From Actinomycetes bacterium (GTDB taxonomy: Bacteria > Actinomycetota > Coriobacteriia > WRKU01 > WQUG01), in assembly GCA_009785855.1 (NCBI GenBank), contig WQUG01000050.1, positions 1 through 12,198 of the forward strand: DNA of 12,198 nucleotides, read 5' to 3'. Below, one piece after another: positions 1 to 6,028 of this stretch (position 1 is its first letter; each line of letters starts with the position of its first letter). The translations under genes were made by a program, and so were the position numbers. Under the pieces are notes generated by a model. It was not told the DNA's origin. It searched no databases and saw only the letters and a list, made by a program, of their open reading frames with translations.

Positions 1-1
1 T

Positions 2-352
2 TCACCGGTAGTTTCCGAACAGGAGGCCTCGACGCCAGCGTCAGCCCCGTCAGGAGCCGCGCATCGCAAGGCGCCCTTCTACAAGCTGGTCTGGTTCTGG
101 GTCGCGATGGCGCTTGCCGTCTTCAGCCTTTGCTGCCTGGTCGTTACTGCCGGGGCTCTGGCGTTCGGCGGGCGCGCGAACCGATCCGGCATGATGAAGA
201 TGCGGATGCAGGACTCTCTAAGCATGCAGGATGGCCGGGGAATGCGAAACGGCGCCATGATGGGCGGCCCGAAGGGTGCGGACTGCGGCGGCGCCGGATC
301 ACAGGAGTCCACTGCCTGTCCTGAGGGGAACGGATGCCCCCGCGGCTACTAA
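2..352 (+). CDS. Small single-pass membrane protein with Met/Gly/Cys-rich tail (5' end missing)
   Basis: The reading frame is open from the left edge to the TAA at 350-352, so the true start lies outside the window. An in-frame ATG at 107 falls in the middle of the hydrophobic segment and is unlikely to be the start. The visible part has a Ser/Pro/Ala-rich, probably cytoplasmic stretch ending in HRKAPFYK, then one transmembrane helix of about 28 residues rich in Trp, Phe, Val and Cys. A C-terminal tail of about 60 residues follows. It holds many methionines (for example MMKMRMQD, GAMMGG) and ends with three cysteines among Gly, Ser and Pro. The positive residues before the helix suggest the tail is outside. 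I do not recognise the family. A metal-binding role for the Met/Cys tail is only a possibility. The gene converges on the prenyl synthase, 132 bp away. Confidence 0.6.
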   Translation, partial: SPVVSEQEASTPASAPSGAAHRKAPFYKLVWFWVAMALAVFSLCCLVVTAGALAFGGRANRSGMMKMRMQDSLSMQDGRGMRNGAMMGGPKGADCGGAGSQESTACPEGNGCPRGY

Positions 353-484
353 GGCTACCAGAGCTACCAGGGCCTCGCGGCTACCAATATCAGGAGTAGA
401 AACTCCAGCGCTTCATCGCTTTGGATCAACTCAACGTATGCCTGGTTTCCGCGCGCGGCGAAGAAGTCGGTCGCAGACGCGCTC

Positions 485-1489
485 TCAGTTGCTGCGCTCG
501 ATGAAGAAGTCGGCCATCGACAGCAGGAGCTCCTTGGCGTGGCTGTCGGGCAGCACGCCCTCCAGCGCGACCTTCGCGTCGGCGACCAGACCCGTCGCGT
601 AGTCCCCGGCAAAGGCGACCGAGCCGCTCGCCTCCATCAGCGCCACGGCCTCGGCCAGCTCGCCCGCAGCGCTCGTGTGCGCCCGGAGCAGTTCCAGCAG
701 CCGTGCCCGCGCCTCGTCTTCGCTGTGGTTCAGGGCATGGATCGCGATCAGCGTGCGTTTGCCCTCGGTGATGTCGGCGCGGAAGTCCTTACTGCGGTCC
801 TGTCCCGTCAGGTTGATGATGTCGTCCTGGATCTGGAAGGCCAGTCCCGTCGCCATGCCGAAGCTGCGCAGGGCCTCGATCGTGCTCTCGCTGGCGCCGC
901 CGATGATCGCGCCGATCGCCAGAGGCACCGCACCTGAGTAGTAGGCGGTCTTGAGCCGGGCCATCTTCAGGTAGTCCTCGACGCGCAGGTCGAAGCGGTC
1001 GTCGCGGACCCAGCCGATATCAAGCGCCTGTCCCTCGATCGTGCGTGTGGTCATGTCGACCAGCTCGCTTAACACGCGGATCTTCAGCGCGTCATCCAGC
1101 AGGGGGTCGGCGACGACCGCGCCCGTGACCTGCGACAGCGCCAGGTCGCCCGCGTTGATCGCCAGCGCCACGCCCTCGGTGACATGGAAGCAGGGCTCGC
1201 CGCGCCGGGTCAAAGCTTCGTCCTGGATGTCGTCATGGATCAGCGCGGCGGTGTGGAAGTGCTCGATGGCCGCCGCCGCGGCTTCGGCCCGTCGGGGGTC
1301 TCCGCCGACTGCCTCGCAGGCGATCAGGCAGATCAGAGGCCGATGCCGCTTGCCCGCGTTGCGGCTGTAGCGCTCAAGGGGCGCGTAGAGATAGCGCTTG
1401 ATGTCGTCGTCGCCACGCTTCTTATAGAAGTTCGTGACCAGACGATCCATCTTGTTCTGGCTGCGTTTCAGGTAGAGCTCGAAGCTCAC
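485..1489 (-). CDS. Polyprenyl (isoprenyl) diphosphate synthase, trans type
   Basis: This enzyme condenses isopentenyl diphosphate onto an allylic primer to build a linear all-trans polyprenyl diphosphate, used for quinone side chains or other prenyl lipids. It is cytoplasmic. The 334 residues match the usual family length. Visible motifs are GKRHRP (46-51), the first Asp-rich motif DDIQD (86-90), a second motif DDIIN (222-226, final Asp replaced by Asn) and GKR (243-245). The residues just before the first Asp motif are small (Ala81, Ala82) rather than aromatic, which generally allows products longer than farnesyl; exact chain length cannot be read. The start is GTG: GGAGGT (1500-1495 on the minus strand) sits 5 nt upstream, and the start overlaps the cbiO stop as GTGA, so translation is probably coupled. 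It is last in the cbiMQO operon. Quinone biosynthesis is the likeliest use, given the quinol-linked cytochrome in the window, but this is inference. Confidence 0.92.
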   Translation of the reverse strand: MSFELYLKRSQNKMDRLVTNFYKKRGDDDIKRYLYAPLERYSRNAGKRHRPLICLIACEAVGGDPRRAEAAAAAIEHFHTAALIHDDIQDEALTRRGEPCFHVTEGVALAINAGDLALSQVTGAVVADPLLDDALKIRVLSELVDMTTRTIEGQALDIGWVRDDRFDLRVEDYLKMARLKTAYYSGAVPLAIGAIIGGASESTIEALRSFGMATGLAFQIQDDIINLTGQDRSKDFRADITEGKRTLIAIHALNHSEDEARARLLELLRAHTSAAGELAEAVALMEASGSVAFAGDYATGLVADAKVALEGVLPDSHAKELLLSMADFFIERSN

Positions 1490-2442
1490 ACATGACCTCC
1501 TTCGCCGATCCCGCCGACCTCTGGGGCGGTGTTCGTTTCAGATTGTAACATGCCCGGATCTTTCAGGACCTCGACAGCCGCCTTGACGGTCAGCGGGCGC
1601 GCGGGGTTGCCAAGCTGCTCGAAGAGCTCGGCTAAGACCGGAGGGCGGATGTTGGAGGCCTCCAGCAGGTCGGCATGCGCGAAGACCTCCGCCGGGCTGC
1701 CTGACAGGACGATCTCGCCGCCTGCGCGCAGGACATAGCAGTAGTCGGCGATGTCTGCGACCGCGTCGATGTCATGGGTCGTCAGCACGACGCTCACGCC
1801 CTCCTCGTGCGAAAGCTCGCTCAGCAGCTCGACGATCTCGGCGCGCGAGGAGGGGTCGAGCCCCTCGAAGGCCTCGTCGAGTACCAGGAGCTCGGGGCGG
1901 GTCAGCAGCGCTCCGGCCAGGGCGACCTTGCGCTTCTCTCCGCCAGAGAGGCTCTGGGGCGCTCGCTCGGCGAGACCGGCGATCCCCAGGCGCTCCATGA
2001 TCGCCGCCGCCGCCTCTTCGATGCGCGCGCGCTCCCAGCCGTACTGGCGCGCCGAGAAACAGATGTCATCATAGACCGTGGGCATGATGAGCTGGACGTC
2101 GACGTTCTGCAGCACCACGCCGATACGCTCGCGGATCGCCCTCCAGTTCCGACCAGGGTCGACGCCGAAGACCCTGACGACGCCCTCCTCGGAGTGCAGG
2201 AGCCCCAGGAGGTGGGCGAGCAGCGTGGACTTCCCGGCGCCGTTGGGACCGAGGAGCACCGTGCGCTCAGCCTTGTGCGCGCAGAAGTCGAGCCCGCAGA
2301 GATGCACCGAGGTGCCGTCCCCATAACTGTGCAGAACGCAGCTGACGTAGGCGACGTCGGCGGGATGCGGCCCGTGACGGTGCAGGTGCTTCTGGCAGAG
2401 CTCGCAGTCCGGCGCACCGGACGCAGTACGGGGGACGTCCAT
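1486..2442 (-). CDS. cbiO: ECF cobalt/nickel transporter ATP-binding subunit, Cys/His-rich N-terminus
   Basis: This is the ATPase of a group I energy-coupling-factor importer for Co2+ or Ni2+, acting at the inner membrane face with CbiQ and CbiM. The ABC motifs are complete: Walker A GPNGAGKST (65-73), Q-loop Gln112, signature LSGGEK (165-170), Walker B LLVLDE (185-190, catalytic Glu190) and H-loop His223 in TTHD. At 318 residues it is longer than the usual 230-280. The extra length is a C-terminal tail of about 40 residues and an N-terminal extension with Cys13, Cys16, His19, His21, His23 and His26 (CELCQKHLHRHGPHP), which looks able to bind a metal ion. The ATG shares one base with the cbiQ stop (TGATG), and AGGAGGG precedes it at normal spacing. 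The gene runs into the prenyl synthase with a 4-nt overlap. Substrate choice between Co and Ni cannot be decided from this subunit. Confidence 0.93.
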   Translation of the reverse strand: MDVPRTASGAPDCELCQKHLHRHGPHPADVAYVSCVLHSYGDGTSVHLCGLDFCAHKAERTVLLGPNGAGKSTLLAHLLGLLHSEEGVVRVFGVDPGRNWRAIRERIGVVLQNVDVQLIMPTVYDDICFSARQYGWERARIEEAAAAIMERLGIAGLAERAPQSLSGGEKRKVALAGALLTRPELLVLDEAFEGLDPSSRAEIVELLSELSHEEGVSVVLTTHDIDAVADIADYCYVLRAGGEIVLSGSPAEVFAHADLLEASNIRPPVLAELFEQLGNPARPLTVKAAVEVLKDPGMLQSETNTAPEVGGIGEGGHV

Positions 2443-3140
2443 CAGCCCCCTCCTTTCGTGTCGGTGGTGATACAGGGGTCAGGCCCCTTGGCCACAGGCC
2501 CCTTGGCCACGCGTCCGGTGTCGATGCGCAGCTGGCCATCGTATCCGCGCAGGTAAAGGACCTCGTAGTCGCGCTCGCTCAGGTCGAGGGCGACCATGAT
2601 CAGAGCCCCGAAGAGATCTCCCCCGTCGCGCAGCATCCGCAGCGGATGGCGCCAGCTCAGTCCCCCGCGCAGCCGCAGGGCGCGCAACAGGTCGCCTGCG
2701 GCCGACCCCAAAAGGAAGAGGCTGCGATAGGTCATGAGCAGCGCGTCGCCCAGCAGCTGCGGCAGGATGCGCCCGGTCACCGCGAAGATCCGCGGATAGG
2801 GGGTCGAAAGCACGAGACAGACCGCGGCCAGCGCGCTGCAGAAGGCCTTGAGCAGCAGGGCGGCGCTGACGATCCAGCCCGGCCTCAGGGTCGCCACCAG
2901 CAAGAGCGAAAAGACGAGCGGGTAGGCCGCCAGCCCCAACAGCAGCTTCGGGCGCAGGCGCGCGGAAAGTCCCCCCGCGATGAGCAGGCAGGCGAGCGCG
3001 CCCAATACCCACAGGTTCCAGCTGAGCAGGGCGCAGGCGACCGCCGCCGCCACACCGAGCAGCTTGAGCGGCGCTGGCATGCGATGCAGCCAGCCGCCGG
3101 GACTGGCCGTCGCGCTGCTGTCGATGTCAGTCAGCCGCAT
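2442..3140 (-). CDS. cbiQ: ECF cobalt/nickel transporter transmembrane (T) subunit
   Basis: This EcfT-family membrane protein couples ATP hydrolysis by CbiO to movement of the substrate-binding CbiM. The 232 residues contain several hydrophobic helices between about 25 and 145. Two coupling motifs typical of the family follow: an Arg-Gly motif in RALRLRGG (153-160) and another in YLRGYDG (196-202). The start ATG overlaps the end of cbiM by 14 nt, with GGGAGG upstream. The C-terminus contains a perfect duplication of five residues (VAKGP VAKGP, 211-220), encoded by a 15-bp tandem repeat at 2481-2510. It lies after the functional core and probably does no harm. Gene order M-Q-O is the standard arrangement for these importers, which supports the call. 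Confidence 0.9.
   Translation of the reverse strand: MRLTDIDSSATASPGGWLHRMPAPLKLLGVAAAVACALLSWNLWVLGALACLLIAGGLSARLRPKLLLGLAAYPLVFSLLLVATLRPGWIVSAALLLKAFCSALAAVCLVLSTPYPRIFAVTGRILPQLLGDALLMTYRSLFLLGSAAGDLLRALRLRGGLSWRHPLRMLRDGGDLFGALIMVALDLSERDYEVLYLRGYDGQLRIDTGRVAKGPVAKGPDPCITTDTKGGG
2481..2510. repeat. Perfect 15-bp tandem repeat inside cbiQ
   Basis: AGGCCCCTTGGCCAC occurs twice without a gap (2481-2495 and 2496-2510). The unit is a multiple of three, so it duplicates five residues of the CbiQ tail and keeps the frame. It probably arose by replication slippage. Confidence 0.9.
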
Positions 3141-3846
3141 CCGGCCTCCCCCCTTCGATCAGGCCGGGGCGCAGGCGGTCCAGGTACACGACCGCCACGG
3201 TGGTCACCGCGCTTTCCAGCGCCCAGCCGATCGGCCCGAGCACCGCGATCACCGTGACGAAGGTCGTAAGCGACAACTGCTCCTTGCCCTCGGTGGCGCC
3301 GATCTCTGTCTGCGCCCGCATGCCTGCCAGCCGGGGGCTTGCCAGAGCGATGACCCCGACGGTCAGCCCCGTCGCTGCGGCCAGCGCCAGGGCGCTTGCC
3401 AGGGCGCTCGCCAGGGCGATCCGCAGCCGCCTGCGGTCTCTCAGCAGAGCCCGCAGCAGCCAGCGCAGTCCGGCGAACAGCGCCCAACCCAGTATCATCT
3501 CGACGCTCAGGATCAGCGTGTTCAGCCCCACGACCGTGACGCCGCCGTGTCCCGTCAGCGCCAGGAAGATCTCGGTGATGAACGCGGCAAGCGGCGCCAG
3601 GAAGGGTCCGAGCAGGATCCCGGCGATCACGCTCAGGTTCAGGTGGTAATCAAGGGGGACGAGCTCGAAGGTCATCGCGACGATCATGAGCGCGCTCGCC
3701 ATGGCCACCAGCGGCACCTTGCGCCGCAGATCCCAGCGGCGCCGGCCCACGACGCAGACCACGCTCACCCAGATCGCGCAGGCGACCCAGCCAGCGATCC
3801 ATAGCCAGGGGGGAAGGACCCCGTCAGGGATATGGATGTGCGACAT
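3127..3846 (-). CDS. cbiM: ECF cobalt/nickel transporter substrate-binding membrane subunit (CbiM/NikM family)
   Basis: This subunit determines substrate specificity of the Co2+/Ni2+ importer. Its N-terminus reads MSHIHIPDGVLP, the CbiM signature near the start of the family. The usual proteins begin Met-His; here an extra Ser puts the first His at position 3. If the initiator Met is removed, as expected before Ser, the mature chain would begin Ser-His and restore His at position 2, where the family binds metal through the N-terminal amine and imidazole. A second His is at 68 (VPLDYHLNLS), and the conserved LTGHGG...GLNT motif is at 97-110. Several hydrophobic helices fill the 239 residues. 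There is no separate cbiN gene; the C-terminal helix region (about 191-225) might substitute, but this is not certain. It is the first gene of the operon. The upstream gap is only 61 bp, too short for a cobalamin riboswitch. Confidence 0.92.
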   Translation of the reverse strand: MSHIHIPDGVLPPWLWIAGWVACAIWVSVVCVVGRRRWDLRRKVPLVAMASALMIVAMTFELVPLDYHLNLSVIAGILLGPFLAPLAAFITEIFLALTGHGGVTVVGLNTLILSVEMILGWALFAGLRWLLRALLRDRRRLRIALASALASALALAAATGLTVGVIALASPRLAGMRAQTEIGATEGKEQLSLTTFVTVIAVLGPIGWALESAVTTVAVVYLDRLRPGLIEGGRPDAAD

Positions 3847-3918
3847 GGACTCGAACTCGTTTCGTCAGGTGAGGACCGGGCAATGTATAGTATAGAATAG
3901 AGGGCCCATGACGATGAA
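3847..3918. promoter_or_regulatory. Divergent promoter region between cbiM and the peptidoglycan-binding gene
   Basis: This 61-bp gap is AT-rich at its right side. For the cbi operon (minus strand) a -10 candidate TATACT lies at 3894-3889. A weak -35 TTCATC lies 18 nt further upstream, at 3918-3913, inside the start of the opposite gene. For the plus strand, TATAGT (3886-3891) or TATAGA (3891-3896) could be the -10, but no good -35 is visible. The two -10 regions overlap, so the two directions may compete. No riboswitch-sized leader fits here. Confidence 0.4.
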
Positions 3919-4762
3919 TGTGATCAAGAGAGGCGACCGGGGTCCGGCGGTCGAGGATATCCAGCGTCGCCTGCTGTCCCTTGGCTACCAGCTGGGGCAA
4001 AGCGGCGTCGACGGCGTCTTCCAGCGGGACACGCAGGAGGCGATCGAGCGCTTCCAGGAGGTCTCGGAGTTGCCGGTGACGGGTCTGGTCGACGATCGGA
4101 CCTGGTCGGCGCTTGTGGACAGCAGCTTCTCTTTCGGGGATCGTCTGCTGTACCTGCGCGCCCCCTTCTTCCACGGCAACGACGTCGCCCAGCTGCAGGA
4201 AGTGCTCAACACCCTGGGTTTCTACTGCGGCCCCGCCGACGCGATCTTCGGCGCCTGGACCGAGCGGGCGGTCAGCGAGTTCCAGAGCGACAGTGGTCTG
4301 GAGGGCGACGGGGTGGTCGGTACGGCGACCTTCGACGCTCTGCAGGCCCTGCGCCATATCTGGGGCGGGAAGAGCGTCCCCGCGCATTCAGCGTCAGCTG
4401 GACGCCCTCGGGATCGTAACGCCCTGATGGAAGAGGCGGCCCTTGAGCTGGTCGCGACCGACGCGGACTCGTATCGCATCGCGCGACGGGTCGCCAACCT
4501 CGCGCAGGCAGCGCAGCCGAACGCCCGGGTGGCGGTCATCAGCGCGCTGAAGGACGATGCGGCGCCGATGAGCCTGTGGAGCGCAGACGCATCGCCCGGT
4601 CCGGTCCTGCGCGTCACGCTGACGCGCACAGAGGAGGGGATCGTTTTGTCAGGGGATCGTAACCTGAGCGTTCCGATCGTCCCCGATCCCGGCCTGCGCA
4701 GCTCTCAGCAGGGCTTTCAGCACCTTGCAGCAGTGATCCTGGACGTCATCTTCCGGAGCTGA
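3908..4762 (+). CDS. CwlM-like protein: two peptidoglycan-binding domains, no signal peptide
   Basis: This 284-residue protein starts directly with a PG_binding_1 domain (about 7-72: KRGDRGPAVEDIQ, DGVFQRDTQEAIERFQ, VTGLVDDRTWSAL). A second follows (about 86-149: GNDVAQLQEVLNTLGFY, DAIFGAWTERAVSEFQ, DGVVGTATFDAL). No signal peptide or transmembrane segment is seen, so it should stay in the cytoplasm. The order, spacing and wording of the two domains resemble the N-terminal half of actinobacterial CwlM, a cytoplasmic regulator of peptidoglycan precursor synthesis. CwlM continues with an amidase_3 domain; here the remaining 130 residues do not show its zinc ligands. Two ATGs compete: 3908, and 3914, which is better spaced (9 nt) from AGAGGG at 3899-3904. 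An internal stretch (4383-4424) may be read in the wrong frame, as described in the findings. The next gene is also for the cell wall. Confidence 0.8.
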   Translation: MTMNVIKRGDRGPAVEDIQRRLLSLGYQLGQSGVDGVFQRDTQEAIERFQEVSELPVTGLVDDRTWSALVDSSFSFGDRLLYLRAPFFHGNDVAQLQEVLNTLGFYCGPADAIFGAWTERAVSEFQSDSGLEGDGVVGTATFDALQALRHIWGGKSVPAHSASAGRPRDRNALMEEAALELVATDADSYRIARRVANLAQAAQPNARVAVISALKDDAAPMSLWSADASPGPVLRVTLTRTEEGIVLSGDRNLSVPIVPDPGLRSSQQGFQHLAAVILDVIFRS

Positions 4763-4786
4763 GCGAGGGCAGGCAGGCGCGAAATC

Positions 4787-4806
4787 TGCTATACTGGTCA
4801 CCAGTA
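4787..4806 (+). promoter_or_regulatory. Extended -10 promoter and overlapping palindrome before the NlpC/P60 gene
   Basis: TG at 4787-4788, one base, then TATACT at 4790-4795 form an extended -10 element, which can work without a good -35; none is seen. A near-perfect dyad, TACTGGTCACCAGTA (4792-4806, 7-bp arms around one base), overlaps the -10 and the expected transcription start. This is a typical position for a repressor operator. It leaves a leader of about 65 nt before the gene. Confidence 0.55.
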
Positions 4807-4868
4807 CGTTTCCCCTCGATGCAGATGACGGCCGGGGAGGATGACCGACCGGAGAACGGGACCAGGAT

Positions 4869-5912
4869 ATGGCTGTGCGACCTATACGAACGAGGATAGT
4901 AAGCGTGCTCTGCGCGCTTTTGTTAAGCTGTGTGATCTGTCTTCCGCAGGCAGCCTCGGCGACGCCGGCTTCCGATAAGAGGGCGCAGGCTCAGGTCGTC
5001 CAGCAGGAGATCCAGGACCTCAACGTCGCCCTGGACAAGGCAAGCAACGATTACTACCAGGCTGCGGCGAAGCTTGAGAAGGCACAGGCCGATCAGAAGG
5101 CCAATCAGGACAAGCTCGACAAGACCAAGGCGCGGCTCACCGTCGTGCAGAAGCACCTCAACAACCGTGCTGCTGAGATGTATCGCAGCGGGCCGACCGG
5201 CTTCGCGGACGTGCTTTTCGGGGCGACCGACTTCCAGCAGTTCGCCCAGCTCTGGGATTTCCTCGGCGAGCTGAACCAGAAGGACGCCGCGAGCAGTATC
5301 GAGCTCAAGCAGCTCCGCGACCAGACGACCGCGCTCCAGGGCAAGCTTGCGGAGAACACGAAGCAGGCTCAGGCATCCGCGGATCAGATGGAGCAGATCA
5401 AGGCGGGCGTCGAGGCGAACCTGGCCGAGCAGAAGAGTAAGCTTGCGGGCATCGAGGCCGAAGTCGCGGCCCTGCAGGCCCAGGCCGCCGCTGCCGCGCT
5501 GGCGGATTCCCAACGTCAGGCACGATCGCCCGGCATCGAGCCCGGCATCGCGGATCCCGGTTATCCGTCGCAAAGCGGCGTGGTCGAGATCGCGAAAAGC
5601 TTTCTCGGGGTGCCCTATGTCTGGGGCGGCTCCTCGCCTTCTGGCTTCGACTGCTCGGGGCTCACGAGCTATTGCTATCGCCAGGTCGGTATCTCGATCC
5701 CCCGCGTCGCCTCGGCCCAGCAGGCTGCCTATCCCGCGGTCAGCCGCGCTAACCTTCAGCCCGGCGACCTGGTCTTCTTCGGGTATCCTGCCTACCATGT
5801 CGGCATGTATATCGGTGGAGGACTGATGATCCATGCCCCGCAACCGGGTGACGTGGTCAGGATATCCGGCGCCTTTGGCGGCGACTACTCCGGCGCCTGT
5901 CGTCCGCGCTGA
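4869..5912 (+). CDS. Secreted coiled-coil NlpC/P60 peptidoglycan endopeptidase
   Basis: This predicted cysteine peptidase cuts peptide stems of the cell wall (D,L-endopeptidase type) and acts outside the membrane. A signal peptide covers residues 1 to about 31: Arg-rich start, a Leu/Cys/Val core, and a likely cut after ASA. Residues 37-110 and 135-212 are long, charged, Ala/Gln/Lys-rich helices predicted as coiled coil. They flank the segment YRSGPTGFADVLFGATDF, which is typical of the CwlO/RipA-like N-terminal region. The NlpC/P60 domain covers 236-347 with Cys262 in FDCSG, His310 in YHVGMYIG and His322 in MIHAP as the likely triad. The length of 347 is normal. For the start, GGGA (4858-4861) is 7 nt before ATG 4869; GTG 4875, with AGGA 7 nt upstream, is an alternative. 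In relatives with this layout the coiled coil serves for regulation, often through FtsEX. No such genes are in view. Confidence 0.93.
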   Translation: MAVRPIRTRIVSVLCALLLSCVICLPQAASATPASDKRAQAQVVQQEIQDLNVALDKASNDYYQAAAKLEKAQADQKANQDKLDKTKARLTVVQKHLNNRAAEMYRSGPTGFADVLFGATDFQQFAQLWDFLGELNQKDAASSIELKQLRDQTTALQGKLAENTKQAQASADQMEQIKAGVEANLAEQKSKLAGIEAEVAALQAQAAAAALADSQRQARSPGIEPGIADPGYPSQSGVVEIAKSFLGVPYVWGGSSPSGFDCSGLTSYCYRQVGISIPRVASAQQAAYPAVSRANLQPGDLVFFGYPAYHVGMYIGGGLMIHAPQPGDVVRISGAFGGDYSGACRPR

Positions 5913-5920
5913 CAGCCGCG

Positions 5921-6019
5921 CTGACACTTACTTGCAGTGTCCGATATACTTCCGTTAGAATCAAAGAGTAGATTCCTGCGTCAGGCGCGCTCGCTTGAGC
6001 GCTCGACCGAGTAGAAGGG
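5921..6019 (+). promoter_or_regulatory. Two overlapping promoters, leader hairpin and RBS before the multihaem cytochrome
   Basis: CTGACA (5921-5926), an 18-nt spacer and TATACT (5945-5950) make a good sigma-70-type promoter, with each box one base from consensus. A second pair, TTGCAG (5932-5937) and TAGAAT (5956-5961), also has an 18-nt spacer and is shifted by 11 nt. The leader carries a hairpin GCGCTC-GCTT-GAGCGC (5987-6002), followed by the ribosome site GAAGGG (6014-6019), 9 nt before the ATG. The first promoter is the stronger by sequence. Confidence 0.6.
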
Positions 6020-6028
6020 TATCCCCCG

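Noticed and set aside
389..410. Hairpin GGAGT-AGAA-ACTCC as a terminator between the convergent first gene and the prenyl synthase
   Set aside because: The stem is only 5 bp and no T-tract follows on either strand.
1774..2556. Long open frame on the plus strand opposite cbiO (260 codons)
   Set aside because: It is antisense to a gene with complete ABC motifs. High GC leaves few stops in the opposite frames, and its text shows no recognisable domain.
2980..3804. 274-codon frame on the plus strand opposite cbiM
   Set aside because: It is a Gln/Pro/Arg/His-rich shadow; cbiM on the minus strand carries clear family motifs.
3847..3907. Cobalamin or Ni/Co riboswitch before cbiM
   Set aside because: The gap is 61 bp, and no conserved riboswitch box was seen; a cobalamin riboswitch needs well over 150 nt.
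4841..4870. ATG with GGGGAGG directly in front, upstream of the NlpC/P60 gene, as a possible leader peptide start
   Set aside because: The Shine-Dalgarno sequence touches the ATG with no spacing, and the frame runs into the signal peptide region of the real gene out of phase.
4923..5927. 334-codon frame on the minus strand opposite the NlpC/P60 gene
   Set aside because: It is rich in Leu/Arg/Gly/Asp as expected for a shadow of GC-rich coding DNA. The plus strand has a signal peptide and catalytic residues.
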